Assembly: GCA_949316235.1 (NCBI GenBank)
Contig: OX438747.1
Coordinates: forward strand, 32,770,601 to 32,834,600
Length of the DNA stretch: 64,000 nucleotides
Source: Oegoconia quadripuncta
Lineage: Eukaryota; Arthropoda; Insecta; Lepidoptera; Autostichidae
Direction: 5' to 3'
Part shown: positions 1-10,910 of the stretch, piece after piece
Position numbering within the stretch: the stretch's first letter is position 1
How the letters are laid out: each line of letters opens with the position of its first letter
Made by a program: the position numbers and the translations under genes
Notes under the pieces: generated by a model
The model's database searches: none
Told to the model about the DNA's origin: nothing
What the model saw: the letters and a program-made list of their open reading frames with translations, nothing else

Positions 1-270
1 TTGTCAATTGGAAGGACACCATTGCCGAAGCATTTTATTGAAATTACGTCAGATTGCTCCACTAATAGCCCCATTAACTCCGACTGGTGCAGAGTAATTA
101 TTGCCTTAAAAATTGCCCATGTCAATGTCGTTTTAAGTCGAGATTAGTAAACTAATGAGTTACCTTTGGCCGAGTTCTTAAAGGAGGTTATGTGTTTTTT
201 GCGCGATTTCTTCGCCAATTATTATTGCTGATTTTGATGATTTTTTTTGTTTAATAGGGTTTACACTCAG

Positions 271-383
271 TTTTTTTTATGCACGACGGGTTCGTACTTT
301 ACCTCAATATCACCTGATGTTAAGTGCGTACTGATCCGGAAACCCCAACAAATTTGGGGGACTGGCTATCTTATCTCTGACAA
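271..383 (-). mobile_element. SINE-A, partial copy
   Basis: T-rich run followed by the reversed tail of SINE-A (atgcacgacgggttcgtac, then the ggggactggctatcttatc block). About 30 bases of the usual inner sequence and the whole tRNA-like head are missing. Assigned by comparison with the full copies at 56079 and 63178. Confidence 0.7.
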
Positions 384-884
384 CCTGAATTCGAGAAGCA
401 TAAAAGCTAGTTATAAATAAAATCTAATTAGCTTTGATGGGGGTTATTTTCAACAATTCAAGATTATAAAAAAGTGGGCCTTTTTTGAAATAATTAGAAT
501 TTTTTTCTTTTCAATTTTAGGCTTCTCGAATGCGGGTCAGTGCGATTTTTTTTTTAATATTTATTCTGTATTTAAAAATAAATCGAAATTTATCCAATGA
601 GGCCGAAAGAAGTCTGAATTTTTTAATTTTTTTTTTACTTTTGACTTTTATATTTAATTTATTTTTAATTTCATTATTTAGTAATTTAATCTAAATTTTT
701 TAAATTTTAATTATTATTGCACGCCATAAAGGCAAATCATGGTTGTTCATTATTTATAATAGTTTACATCTTTTCTCTGTACCTATGATTTGGCAAATAA
801 ATGAATTATGATTATGATTGCGCCACTGGATGGAATAAACCCTCTTAAACAGATTTTATATCAGAATCTTTGTGATAATAAATA

Positions 885-1000
885 TATATTCACTAGCTCT
901 CCACCGCGGCTTCGTCTGTGTGGAATAACTTCATCACAGAAATCTATTTACCCCGCGGAAACTCACTTTATCGGGATAAAAAATGTCCTATAAATAATAA
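885..1000. repeat. RTE-like LINE 3' fragment
   Basis: Contains ctagctctccaccgcggcttcgtctgtg-like text (degenerate), the signature of RTE-type LINE 3' ends seen more clearly at 33383 and 43278. Too decayed to orient with certainty. Confidence 0.35.
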
Positions 1001-1071
1001 ATAAAAAGATATTAATTCATCCACTTAAAAAAATTATACTACATAAATAAAATAAAAAAATTAAAAAAAAA

Positions 1072-1861
1072 CTGAATGACGACCTGGTGAAAATTACCGA
1101 ATGGAGCAAGTCTTACGGTCTGACTATAAACCCAAGCAAGTCGCAGGTAATAATTGTGGGCGGGTCGAAGCAATTGAGTCGGCTGGATTACAGTGCTCTA
1201 CCCTCACTCAGTCTTAATGGCATTTCTATACCATACAGTGACGTCGTAAAGAACCTCGGTATTCAAATTGACAAGTCGCTCTCCTGGATTCCCCATGTCG
1301 AACATGTAAGTCGCAAGTTCTTCGCTGTGCTAGGTTCGCTGAGAAAGTGGAAAAACCTTTTACCTATTAGAACAAAGGTAGAACTTGCTCAGTCACTTCT
1401 TCTTCCCATTCTTGACTACGCTGATGTGTCATATCTCGATCTCACAGAAGAACTGCTGAATAAGCTAGAACGCCTTCAGAATATGGCCATCCGTTTCATT
1501 TTCGGAGTTCGCAAGTATGATCGATCACATATCCGCATACCGGGCGCAATTAAAGTGGCTTCCTATCAGACTCCGACGTAACTTGCATATCCTCACTCTT
1601 CTTTATAATGTACTATACAGTCAGATTTCCCCCCCTTACCTTAAAAATCTGTTCACATATTTAGGATCCGATCACGATGTACCCCTTAGGTCTAAAACAG
1701 ACAATTTGCTTAAGCCCATCAGCTGCCGTACAAATTATTACTCGGGATCCTTTGGCATTAAGGCTGCGCAGTTGCGGAATGCACTACCACTAAGTATTCG
1801 CCACGCAGAATCGCTTGCAGTGTTTAAACTGCATCTAAAGGACTATTATTTATCTCTCTAA
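1072..1861 (+). pseudogene. reverse transcriptase C-terminal fragment, frameshifted
   Basis: The first frame shows the thumb-side motif GLTINPSKSQ, then NLGIQIDKSLSW and RLQNMAIRFIFGVRKYD. Near 1530-1540 the reading passes to another frame, which continues HISAYRAQLKWLPIRLRR, SPPYLKNLF and LRNALPLSIR and ends at the stop before 1862. The two frames together read as the normal end of a CR1/L2-group LINE reverse transcriptase. The finger and palm catalytic domains and the endonuclease are absent (5' truncation), so this is a dead copy. It lies just left of the intact DNA transposon. Confidence 0.75.
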
Positions 1862-2215
1862 TGAATTGTATATATGTGGGTATATGTGTGTATATACTGT
1901 TATATATATTTGTGTATTTTATTATTGTACTTATTTATATGGTTTGTTTATTTTAGTAAGTGTTTATCTTTGTATGTATTCCACTATACCTATGTATTTT
2001 CTATGTATCGTCTATGTACCTACTGATATTTAAGTTATTCAGCTTTTACTTTGCACTATCCAACTACTTATTAAAAAAGCTTCTTTAACTGAGGTTGTCT
2101 GGAAGAAATCGCTATCAGCGATAAGACCGCCTTTGTACACTTCATCATCTATGTTAAATGTTCTTTGTATTTTATTTTTGTGTGCAATAAAGAATTTAAT
2201 AATAATAATAATAAT
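1072..2215 (+). mobile_element. LINE 3' end (CR1/L2-like) with AAT-repeat tail
   Basis: A 5'-truncated non-LTR retrotransposon. It holds the C-terminal part of a reverse transcriptase, an AT-rich 3' UTR, a segment resembling the tails at 47985 and 53675 (tctggaagaaatcgctatca), an AATAAA and an (AAT)n tail. The clade is an inference from the C-terminal protein motifs. Confidence 0.7.
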
Positions 2216-2220
2216 AAAAA

Positions 2221-2454
2221 AAAATAAAAAATATTTCGGACACTTACACCAATCATCTAGTCACCAAACTAAGCGAAGCTTGTGCTATGGAAATTAGATA
2301 ACGGATAAACATACATAAATATTTATATAAACATCCATGACTCGGGAATAAATGTTTGTATTTATCACACAAACATTTACCCCTCGCGGGATTCGAACCC
2401 GCAACCGTTGGTTTCGCTGACAGGGTCACTATCCTCTACACCAATCGGTCGTCA
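2221..2454 (-). mobile_element. SINE-C, full-length copy
   Basis: Read on the - strand it begins gacgaccgattggtgtagag (A-box region), continues with the B box ggttcgaatcccgc, and ends in ccgaaatattt plus an A-rich tail. tRNA-derived short interspersed element. Related copies lie at 8472, 17912, 24618, 35482 and 52774. Confidence 0.8.
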
Positions 2455-2594
2455 AACTACATGATCATTAATTATAGTAATACTTACTAACTTAGTGGAC
2501 AAATAGGTAGGAGCCTCGGCAAAACAGCTCTTTTTAAGTTTCCACCTCTGTCTTATTATGTCTATGTCTTAATCTAGGATATCCTCTAACTATA

Positions 2595-2832
2595 CAGTGT
2601 GGAAATTAAACTCAGGCCCTGGAGGGAAACTACTTTAAATCCTTAAGCTAGCTCATTTTATTTAAAGGAGACATTCCTTTATTTTTAAAAAGAAACAAAT
2701 CTGCATTAAAAGATTTTTTAAAACTCGCTTGCTTCGCCCGGGACTCGAACCGACTAAAATTTAAAAAAATAAACACTCTTTATTTTATTGTACTAATCGG
2801 TAGTATTAATATTCAGGATAAAGTTTCTCTAA
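2595..2832. repeat. left terminal inverted repeat of the transposon
   Basis: Matches the complement of 4315-4551 almost end to end, with scattered mismatches such as gtactaatcgg against gtagtatactcgg. Inside it, read on the complement, is ggttcgag followed by tcccgggcgaag, which resembles a Pol III B box. Confidence 0.88.
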
Positions 2833-2917
2833 CAAACATTTGGTCTTAAAAATAAAAATAATCGTTAAATCTAACATCAACTTTATTTTACTATCCATTT
2901 TGTAACACTTAAATTAT

Positions 2918-3979
2918 TTAACTGATAAATTGTTCGAAATGAGCCCCGTCGTTCCGGCTACACAACATTAGTCGCCGTTGAAATTCATTTCTTGTAGCCT
3001 TCAGCAAAGTGTTGTGGTGTATGCCCCTAATAACATTTTCTACCGCAATCCTTAGCTCTTGAACGGTTTCATAGCAAGTTTCATAAACAACATTTTTTAC
3101 ATGACCCCATAAAAAGAAGTCCATGGGCGTCAGGTCTGGACTTCTTGCAGGCCATCTAATCGTACCGTTTGTACCTATCCAGGCACTGAAATTTTCATTA
3201 AGGTATGCCCTGGCAATTCTGCTGTTGTGGGCAGGTGCACCATCTTGTTGAAAAATGATATTATTTCGTTCCTCTTCTGGCAGAAGGTTTAATTGATTTT
3301 GTAAAAGCTCTAATATTTCAATGTATTTTGCTGCATTCAGATGTCCTTCGTAAATGTGCACCAAAACAACCTTGTTACTTTTGATTCCACACCAAACATT
3401 AAACGAAAATCTGACCTGGTTGTTCGTTTCACGGACACGGAATGGATTTTGACGAGACCAATAATGATTGTTATGTCTGTTATACATTCCATTATTACTA
3501 AAATTTGTTTCGTCAGACCATACAATACAGTCCAAGAAATTTGGGTTGCGGGCTATTTCTGTTCGAATATTTTCACAAAACTGTAATCTCCTGTCACTAT
3601 CTCCGGGATGTAGTTTCTGCACCAATCGCCCATCACGATAACATTTGTATTTGTATTTTTTCAGAACTTTAAGTATACTAGTATGGTTGATGCCTATCTC
3701 TTGAACAGCTTCCCTGCTTGAAGCTTTCGGGTAACACTCGAAGTATGTCAAAATGTTTAACTCAACATCGCTATAGTCCAAATTTTGTTGCTGTGGGCGT
3801 CCAGTCTTCTTTTTAAAACTTCCAACGGTCAGTAAATTATTCACAATTCGAGACAAAACCTTTCTAGATGGTAGTTCTCTGTCTGGATACTTCTCGCGAT
3901 ACCACTGTAGAGCTAAATCGTAGCTCTTGTTGCAAACAAAGTAAGCTTCTAATAAATCGAATTGTTCTTGATACGCCAT
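2918..3979 (-). CDS. Tc1/mariner (IS630-type) transposase
   Basis: Intact 353-aa transposase that would bind the element's inverted repeats and cut and paste it at TA. Residues about 5-60 form an insect-transposase helix-turn-helix of the DUF4817 kind (YREKYPDRELPSRKVLSRI), followed by a TGRP turn near 60 and a second HTH at about 75-115. The catalytic triad is visible: D156 in VWSDETNF, D246 in FQQDGAPAH and D287 in ARSPDLTPMDFF. Forty residues separate the second and third Asp, unlike the 34 of classical mariner. The start Met at 3977-3979 gives the full N-terminal HTH. There is no stop or frameshift, so the product could be active. The exact clade is uncertain. Confidence 0.92.
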   Translation of the reverse strand: MAYQEQFDLLEAYFVCNKSYDLALQWYREKYPDRELPSRKVLSRIVNNLLTVGSFKKKTGRPQQQNLDYSDVELNILTYFECYPKASSREAVQEIGINHTSILKVLKKYKYKCYRDGRLVQKLHPGDSDRRLQFCENIRTEIARNPNFLDCIVWSDETNFSNNGMYNRHNNHYWSRQNPFRVRETNNQVRFSFNVWCGIKSNKVVLVHIYEGHLNAAKYIEILELLQNQLNLLPEEERNNIIFQQDGAPAHNSRIARAYLNENFSAWIGTNGTIRWPARSPDLTPMDFFLWGHVKNVVYETCYETVQELRIAVENVIRGIHHNTLLKATRNEFQRRLMLCSRNDGAHFEQFIS

Positions 3980-4314
3980 TATGAGATAATTTAATTACGT
4001 AAGGGAAGCAACACTACTTAAATAAAATCTGTTGATAAAAATCGTTCGAATTTTAAAATTATTGTCCCGCCTTGCAAACAAAGTCAAACGTTCCATTTTT
4101 AAACTTCTCCACTGAACGCCTCGGATCATGTAAGAAGGAAATGTGCATAGAGGTATTACCACCATTGAACAATTTTCTTATCGATGATTTCAACAAGGTA
4201 CTTAACGATAAATTAGCAAGCGTGTACTTCATACGAAGTCTTTGAGTGTTGGAGAAATAACAGAACTGTTACGTGTCTTTTACTTGTTAAAAGTGAACAG
4301 TAACCAAATATTTT

Positions 4315-4551
4315 TTAGAGAAACTTTATCCTGAATATTAATACTACCGAGTAGTATAATAAAATAAGGAGTGTTTATTTTTTAAATTTTAGTTGGTTCG
4401 AGTCCCGGGCGAAGCAAGCGAGTTTTAAAAAATCTTTTAATGCAGATTTGTTTCTTTTTAAAAATAAAGGAATGTCTCCTTTAAGTAAAATGAGCTAGCT
4501 TAAGGATTTAAAGTAGTTTCCCTCCAGGGCCTGAGTTTAATTTCCACACTG
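4315..4551. repeat. right terminal inverted repeat of the transposon
   Basis: Begins ttagagaaactttatcctga and ends ttaatttccacactg next to TA. It mirrors the left TIR. The complementary orientation here shows gttggttcgagtcccgggcg, the possible B-box-like sequence. Confidence 0.88.
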
Positions 4552-4553
4552 TA

Positions 4554-5338
4554 TACCAAAGGTGATGGATTAATCTTGGCTAGGATATGTACAACTTGCG
4601 AATATATAGAGCAAAATAGTAGGAATTACAGAATAATACTGATATCTAATGAGGTTCTGTATTTAAAAAGCAGAAGAGTTTTAAATGTTTTAGAAATTGG
4701 CAACACTACATAGGCAACTGACGATAGATCTCAAAAAAACAAGAATCCAAAGTCAAAAAAAAACACTCATCAATCATTGAACAAAACAAAAAAAGGCTTT
4801 TTTGGCGGTAAGTCAGCGAGTGACGTTGCATTTTTATTTTACAAATTGATTTTTTTATTATAATAATGTTCATTAGGTTCATTATAGGACACTGATCGTA
4901 TAAATTGATTTCGTTCGACTTCCTTTTTTACCAGACTACGGAGGAAGGGTTGTGATTTTTTATATACGAAATCGTTTTGCGATTCGAATCAATCGATCGA
5001 TTTTTTTGGAAATTAATTTGCATCCCTATTTAATTTTTTTAACATGTCAATGTCACTCAAGGTAAAGTATTATCGGTGTTACAATATAACATTTACAAAA
5101 AAATCTTCTGCTTTTTACTGGATGCTATAAATGATAATTTATTCCTTTCAATTAGTGTCATTAGAGTTGCAGAATATTCTAACATGATGTACAATATCTA
5201 GCCAAACCTTCAAACAAAAAAAACTATCTCCTTTCATCCGTTTCGACGTGATTAAGCAACAGACGAACATCCAAACATTCGCATTTATAATATTGGGTCT
5301 TTATCTGTTCTATGAATGATGAATGATGATAGACTCAC
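4554..5338. other. no recognised feature
   Basis: AT-rich spacer between the transposon and the possible His-rich exon. Only short frames and homopolymer runs were seen. Confidence 0.6.
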
Positions 5339-5493
5339 CTGATGGCGGTTCGGTGCACTTTGGAAATCACTATACTTAGCTGTTGATTTGAACGTGTTAT
5401 GATGTGATTGAGGTTTTGTGTGATGATGATGATGATTGTGTAACAGCTGATAACCACTTATTTGCACCTTTCTTGAACTCAAAAATGAATTTC
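5339..5493 (-). CDS. possible internal exon, His-rich, unknown protein
   Basis: On the - strand an acceptor (aataattcag) precedes an open frame of 155 bases, which ends at a strong donor (cgccatcag/gtgagtct). The frame starts two bases into a codon and ends in phase 0. The peptide runs SFLSSRKVQISGYQLLHN, then five His in a row, then KPQSHHNTFKSTAKYSDF and SAPNRHQ. No family is recognised. Partner exons should lie on the - strand on both sides; none was identified in the window. The His run is encoded by a (cat)n tract, so low-complexity sequence mimicking an exon is a real alternative. Confidence 0.33.
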
Positions 5494-5719
5494 CTGAATT
5501 ATTTCACGGAGCGCCGTATTTACGCCATGATGACTTGGTTCAGAGAGAAAGATATTGTATTTTGCCACTAGATGGCTATCGCCACTGCTAATGCCACCTA
5601 TTCTGATGCGGAAATACTGGCAAACAAAAGTCAATAGAGAAACTGATCAATTGATAATTTGAATGATGAATTTTAAAATTACTTGATTTATAAACCGTGT
5701 TAATTTTATATTAACATTA

Positions 5720-6137
5720 TCTATGAAATTGGAGTTTTTTTTCTTCGTCAATCGTATGTACCAATTCCTGCGATTTTCAAAGCTATATCCAAATTTGTTT
5801 TTTTATTTGGAAAATGGAATTATTATTTCAAGGTTTCACATGAAATATTTTTTTATTTCCGCGCTAAATCATATAATAAAAAAAATTGAATAGAGCTCTT
5901 TTCATGTGCTTCCCATACTCATTTCTTAGATTCGCTGAAACTTTTGTAAAGCGGGTTAATTTAAAAAAATTAACGCTGCCTATACTTAACTTAATGTTAT
6001 CCGATAATACACACAAAGTTTAGCTAAATTTGGATATTTTGCCGTTCCCAAAATTAAATCAAAAATGTTTGTACGGAGAAAACAGTCTTAATGAAATTCT
6101 TCATACAAAACGCCAATTTCATAGGTAAGGACCTAAT
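5720..6137 (+). mobile_element. MITE-E copy 1
   Basis: Begins ctatgaaattggagttttt and ends cgccaatttcataggtaagg: inverted ends with no coding capacity. The inner sequence (ccaaatttgtttttttattt, tcaaggtttcacatg, gaaaagagctc-like) recurs at 33718, 44960 and 59037. Non-autonomous DNA element by structure; the superfamily is unknown. Confidence 0.7.
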
Positions 6138-7233
6138 ATTAGTTAGATTAATTCATTCTAAAGTCGGTTGTCATGCCAATTATTTAACGTCATAAGCAAC
6201 AAATGGTGAAACAATCCTTAAAGTAATATCTCTATTAGACCTCTTAGTGAGCACATAATCTCTTCAATTACCGTGTTTCCACTAACTGCCTTCAAACCTT
6301 CGGCACACGCGAGTGTTCGCACGCTATGTGTACTGCGATAGAATTCAATATGCCAATGTGTTGTATATTTCATAATTGCTACTATTTGGAACTGTTTACA
6401 TGAAGGCACGTGAGTTTTGTGGTTACTTGTAAGCATGTCAAGTTGAGCAACGTTTGGGGCGTATATTTAACATACCACCTAATTTAAATAACGGACGAGT
6501 TTTATTTACCGTAAAGAAAAAATACAAACAAACAAAATATTCTTTATTGAACAACAACAATAAGAAGCATAACACAACAACATAGCGTTGTAGTCTAACT
6601 TCTAGACTGCAACTTATGCTGAGAAGGAGACCTTCTTTGATAGCACTTTGCGACACCGAAAATTAATTTTTAAGAACTTTAGTCTATAAGAGAAACTGCT
6701 TAGCTATTTTTTTATTGAATACTGTAAACTACATTATGAGATAGGAGTACCTATTCTAACACATGAACTGTTTTGTGTACTATACTTTTATCTCACTCGG
6801 TCTCAAACTCACTGTGTATATTTTCACACTTTATGTAAAAATAATTAATGTGTGTCGCTAAATGGGTCAAATAAACTATTCTTATTCTTAACGATAAATA
6901 AAAGGAAGGGGATAGTACAAGTAAAAAATTTTTTTTTTTCTTGTGTTCTTTCATTTGCACTAATATTTTTCCACGTTTAAAATTTGCATGATTGTGAATT
7001 CTGAATGTATGAGACTAATTATTAAGGGAACATCTTTTGTAACTACATTTCAAGCAAATAAATTATCTTATCTTATCGGCCTTGTCACTAAAAGCGATCT
7101 CTTCCAGGCACCTTTGGGTTAGGAAACATTACGCACATGATATGTAGGTAGCGTGCGCGGTAAACTAATTTTAATAAAACAAATAAATCGCCCATATAAA
7201 TACATACGTTAATTATAAAAATACATATATAGG
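6138..7233. other. no recognised feature
   Basis: AT-rich sequence with short spurious frames only. A caaataaactattcttattctta stretch near 6868 resembles a retroelement tail. Confidence 0.5.
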
Positions 7234-7330
7234 TAAGTGAAATAGAAGGTATTGGCACAGGTAGTTTAATTTTTTTTTTCAAAACAAACTTCGAATGAAC
7301 CTTTAATTGTGTCATTTAACGGTCGCGTTA
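7234..7330. repeat. direct repeat, left copy
   Basis: taagtgaaatagaaggtatt through ggtcgcgtt. A diverged copy lies at 8014-8105 in the same orientation, so the pair brackets the TIR element at 7418-7994. Confidence 0.7.
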
Positions 7331-7417
7331 AAATTCTAAAACAAGATGAAGTAACTGAATTGATCTACAGATCAGAATAACAGCCAGAGTGGTCATTTAC
7401 CGTAAGGAAAACAATTT

Positions 7418-7994
7418 GTGATGCAACGGAAGTGTCTTAGCGGAACCAGAAACGGAAATAGATGTCAAAAGTACATTTTAGCAGAAACGGAAACGGATGC
7501 AGAAACGGAAGTGTAAATAATATGAAAAAAAAACAAATTTACAAATATATTTCTTTATTAAGTATCAAATACACCAAATCTCGATTAGAAATAGATATAT
7601 TAGAAATCTACTATAGAAAACCATATTGCAACTTTGCAACTGAACATTTTATTAATATTCAAAATTAAGTAGTGCTAAGTTATATTTTATGAAAAGTAAT
7701 TTGGCCGCATTTGCACCTAACAATCTGTTCCGGTGTTCTAATATGGCAAAAGATAACGGTATTTGTGTGAATTTAATTTCCACCACACAAGAGGATCTTC
7801 ATTTAAAGGTGATCGCTTTTCTTTTTTGTACTCCTGAAAATGTGACTGTATCTCCATGCGTAACTCTCAGCCGTCGTAAACTTCCGATTATATCTCCGTT
7901 ATAAAAGTGGCGGTAACAGAAGCAGAAACGAATGTTGAAAAGCGCGCGGAACTTCCGCCCTTGCGGAAACAGAAACAGAGATCCGTTGCATCAC
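7418..7994. mobile_element. non-autonomous TIR element (577 bp)
   Basis: Ends are perfect 13-bp inverted repeats, gtgatgcaacgga at 7418-7430 and tccgttgcatcac at 7982-7994. Next to the ends are purine-rich runs of the form aacggaaacgga (left) and cggaaacagaaacaga (right). Two short open frames inside (7462-7668 and 7689-7904) have no recognisable product. No clear target-site duplication was found. A hAT-like origin is possible but not shown. Confidence 0.5.
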
Positions 7995-8013
7995 TAAAAA
8001 AAAATAGGGCATG

Positions 8014-8105
8014 TTAAGTGAAATAGAAGGTATTGGCATAGGTAGTTTAATTTTTTTTCCAAAACCATCATCGAATAAAGCATTGTGTCAGTTGACGGTC
8101 GCGTT
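8014..8105. repeat. direct repeat, right copy
   Basis: Same start (ttaagtgaaatagaaggtat) and end (ggtcgcgtt) as 7234-7330, with several substitutions and deletions. Confidence 0.7.
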
Positions 8106-8286
8106 TGTAGCCTGTTCCACATAATTAAATAAATGAAATAAATAATCATAACCACTACACCAAACAGGTCGTCATAATTTATTAAGTTATAAAAAAAAAA
8201 TAATAAAAATCTTTATTTCACTCACCACAAATGAGAATGTTACAAAAAGTTGATCTTAATAACTAGATATGTTACAAGCTCATTTG

Positions 8287-8628
8287 TTATGTATGTTTAT
8301 TCGTTATTTAGTATCCATAGTACAAGGTTTGCTTAGTTTGGGACTAGATGAGTCCCCAACCCGCATTGAACCACCGTGGTGGACTATGGCCCACACTCCT
8401 TCCCTCATAATACGAGGAAGGCCTATATCCCTGCAGTGGGATGTTTACGGGCTGATGATGAGTGGTGTATGTGCCCATAAATATTACATACATAAATATT
8501 TATATAGACATCCGTGACTCACGAGCAAAAATTTGTATTCATTACACAAAAACTTACCCCTAGCGGGATTCGAACCCGCATTCGTTGGTTTCAAGGCAGG
8601 GTCACTACGCACTACACCAACCGTCGCA
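8287..8628. mobile_element. composite: SINE-C fragments around a second repeat
   Basis: 8287-8350 is a forward SINE-C 3' part (ttatttagtatccatagtac, tttgcttagtttgggactag). 8350-8461 is a reversed piece of the repeat seen at 29553 (ccaacccgcattgaaccacc, cctgcagtgggatgtttacg). 8472-8628 is a reversed SINE-C head with B box (gcgggattcgaacccgc). Nested insertions have broken the copies. Confidence 0.65.
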
Positions 8629-8876
8629 TTCAATCGTTATTTGCCAGTCTACCGAACCTTACTTTACAGGTACAACACGCGCTTGTTCGATTTTTATAAT
8701 AAACCAATATCACGCTATTCTCGTATACAAATAATATTTTTGTGAGAATGCGTTCTAATCAGTCCAAGTTTGGTTTTTCTCGGCGCATCAGAACTGCTAA
8801 GAGAATTGTAGTTCGAAGTAGTGAAAATGGTGAAATGTGCAGTGAAAATTTGTCACCACAAGGTAACGATATACAA

Positions 8877-8912
8877 GGTAACTTATTATATAACATTATA
8901 TAATAAGTTACC
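8877..8912. repeat. perfect inverted repeat, 16-bp arms
   Basis: ggtaacttattatata and tatataataagttacc are separated by four bases. AT-rich hairpin with no known role. Confidence 0.8.
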
Positions 8913-9329
8913 ACAGTCTCTAAAAAACGAGAAACTTAAAGAATGGATGTAATGGATGGATTGTGTGAGGGGTGATATGAACAAAAAGGGCGTGAATGAG
9001 GAGGTAACGGCTGATGGAGGAGATTGGAAGAAAGAGACGTAGTGCGCCGACCCCAAAACAAAGTGTGTGAATATTCTGGTATTTTATTTGGAATGTTAAA
9101 CTGTACCATAAAAGATAATACACGTTTCATAAATGACGTACGTCAGGGGAACCTCCCCGACCGATAACTTTGGCTTATAAATAGTGGTACAATGGCACAG
9201 TGCCAGGTTTGGAACTGGAGTGAGAACGCACGTGGATGAATCACGTAGCGTCGGCGTCGGACAAAGAGACATTTGCTGAGAGATGAGCTGATTTTGATAT
9301 TTAAAATATTCCTTTCAATATACATGAAA

Positions 9330-9475
9330 TCACGCTTGATTCCCGTGGGGGTAGGCAGAGACCACAGACTTCCATTTGCTACGGTCCTGACACACCTCTT
9401 TTGCTTCATTCACTCATGTAAAGTTGTTCATACATGCTCACACCTCTATGCTACCTCCGTAGTACCATAATGATT
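9330..9475. repeat. dispersed repeat fragment
   Basis: cccgtgggggtaggcagaga and the following tgctacggtcctgacacacc match a repeat text I recall as common in Lepidoptera. Recognised by memory only; there is no second copy in the window. The rest of 8629-9535 shows nothing else. Confidence 0.35.
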
Positions 9476-9535
9476 TTGAAGTTATTGCATTTTTAAAGCG
9501 GCTCGCCATCCCGACGTGAGGCTGGCGGGGCCACT

Positions 9536-10083
9536 CCTATTAATAAATCAATCTCAATACAAGTCTTGAGGCTGTATCAACCGCGATGCGTCTTAAGCAG
9601 TTGACGCTATCTCAAGCTCCGTGCTAATTTATAAACCAATCTTGAGGTCTACTCAGCTGAGATCACTTAGTATTCGCCTCAGCGGCGAATGAATGATAGT
9701 CTTCAAGCGTCAAAGTCAAAGTCAAAAAATATTTATTTCGTAGGATAAAGATTATCACTTGAAAACGTCACATTTTTTATCTTAATATTAAAATTATTGA
9801 CATTATTGCTCATTCGCAAAGCAGATTCCCCAGAGAAGAACGAGCAAGAAACTCAAGGGTTGCTCTTTTAAATAAGTTTGGGTTACATTTATATTACATT
9901 GTATAATTAGGCTGAATATCGCCGAGCGGTCTATGTCCATGCTTTGTACCTCTCAAGTGAGTACTGCTTGAGTATGCACGTGCTTTTTAGGTCTCTAGTT
10001 CGGTTTATTAATCAACACGTTTACTTAAGACCGGTTACAAGACTGTTCTCAATCTTGAGAATGGTTTATTAATACGGGCCTTA
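9536..10083 (+). mobile_element. MITE-G copy 1, split by a LINE tail
   Basis: Left end ttaataaatcaatctcaata and right end ttgagaatggtttattaata plus cgggcc form inverted ends. The middle has cagctgagatcacttagtat and acctctcaagtgagtactgc. A LINE tail (9708-9944) interrupts it. Other copies lie at 19887 (-), 31632 (+) and 43903 (+). Confidence 0.7.
9708..9944 (-). mobile_element. LINE 3' tail inserted in MITE-G
   Basis: Read on the - strand, the 3' tail is tttgactttgactttgac, preceded by a conserved gcaagaaactc-type segment (gagtttcttgctcgttcttc). This is the same family as 29895-30225 and 44560-44882. Confidence 0.65.
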
Positions 10084-10302
10084 TATGCCAATATCCACAA
10101 GCTGTAATGATGGTCTATACAGGATGAGTTTTTTTTACCGTAAGGACCAAAGTAGGGCATATTAGGTAAGTACATTGGAGAAACAAATAAACGTTTATCT
10201 ATCTATCTTTTGTGCTTTTCCCCAGCTGCTCTCCAACTGCCAAGTTATTGACTTCACACGTCTTGTGATCAACAAGGCGACATCATCATTTCATTCATCA
10301 TT

Positions 10303-10547
10303 GGACGACCTGTTTGGTGTAGTGGCACAGATTACTAATAAGTTACTAAGTAGTGGTTAGCAACTCTTACCACTATACCAAACGGTTGCGGGTTCAAATC
10401 CCGCTGGGGGCATATGTTTGTATGATGAATATAGACATGTGTTCCCGAGTTATGGATGTTTCACATTTACATATTTATTTATTTACAAAAAAATAAATGT
10501 ATTTATGTAGTATACCAGCCATCTGGTATCCGCAACACAAGCCTATA
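10303..10547 (+). mobile_element. SINE-B copy
   Basis: acgacctgtttggtgtagtgg (split A-box region carrying an internal insertion), B box ggttcaaatcccgctggggg, then the tatgtttgtatgatgaatat body and ccatctggtatccgcaacac end. Confidence 0.75.
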
Positions 10548-10910
10548 GTTATTTATATTTTGTTATATCTTAAATATAAAAAAAAAAACCTTCGTAAGAC
10601 AATATCACAATGTTACCGGGGGATTTCCTAAAATTTCATTTCATAGTTATTGCATGATTGAGGGAGTCCCCGGCCGACGTGCTCTTAAAGAAAGAAGTCT
10701 TATGTTAGAGCATAGAGGAATAACGTTAGAGGCATTGACACAGTTAAATCAAGAACACAATAACGCCCTGGACAATAACGTCTTTGTCCATATTTATACT
10801 TCATCAGTCATTTAGGAAAAACCCCACTTTGTACGTATAAGCAGGATAAATAGATATAAAGAAAATGTAGGAAACATTTTCAAAATATGGAATTTAAAAA
10901 ATTATATTAG

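Larger units (their letters stand above)
2595..4551 (-). mobile_element. Tc1/mariner-superfamily transposon, apparently complete
   Basis: The outer ends are inverted (cagtgtggaaattaaactc at the left, its complement at the right). They carry terminal inverted repeats of about 238 bp and are flanked on both sides by the TA dinucleotide expected of a Tc1/mariner target duplication (2593-2594 and 4552-4553). One uninterrupted transposase gene lies inside. Only a handful of mismatches separate the two TIRs by eye, which suggests a young insertion. Total length is 1957 bp. Confidence 0.85.
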
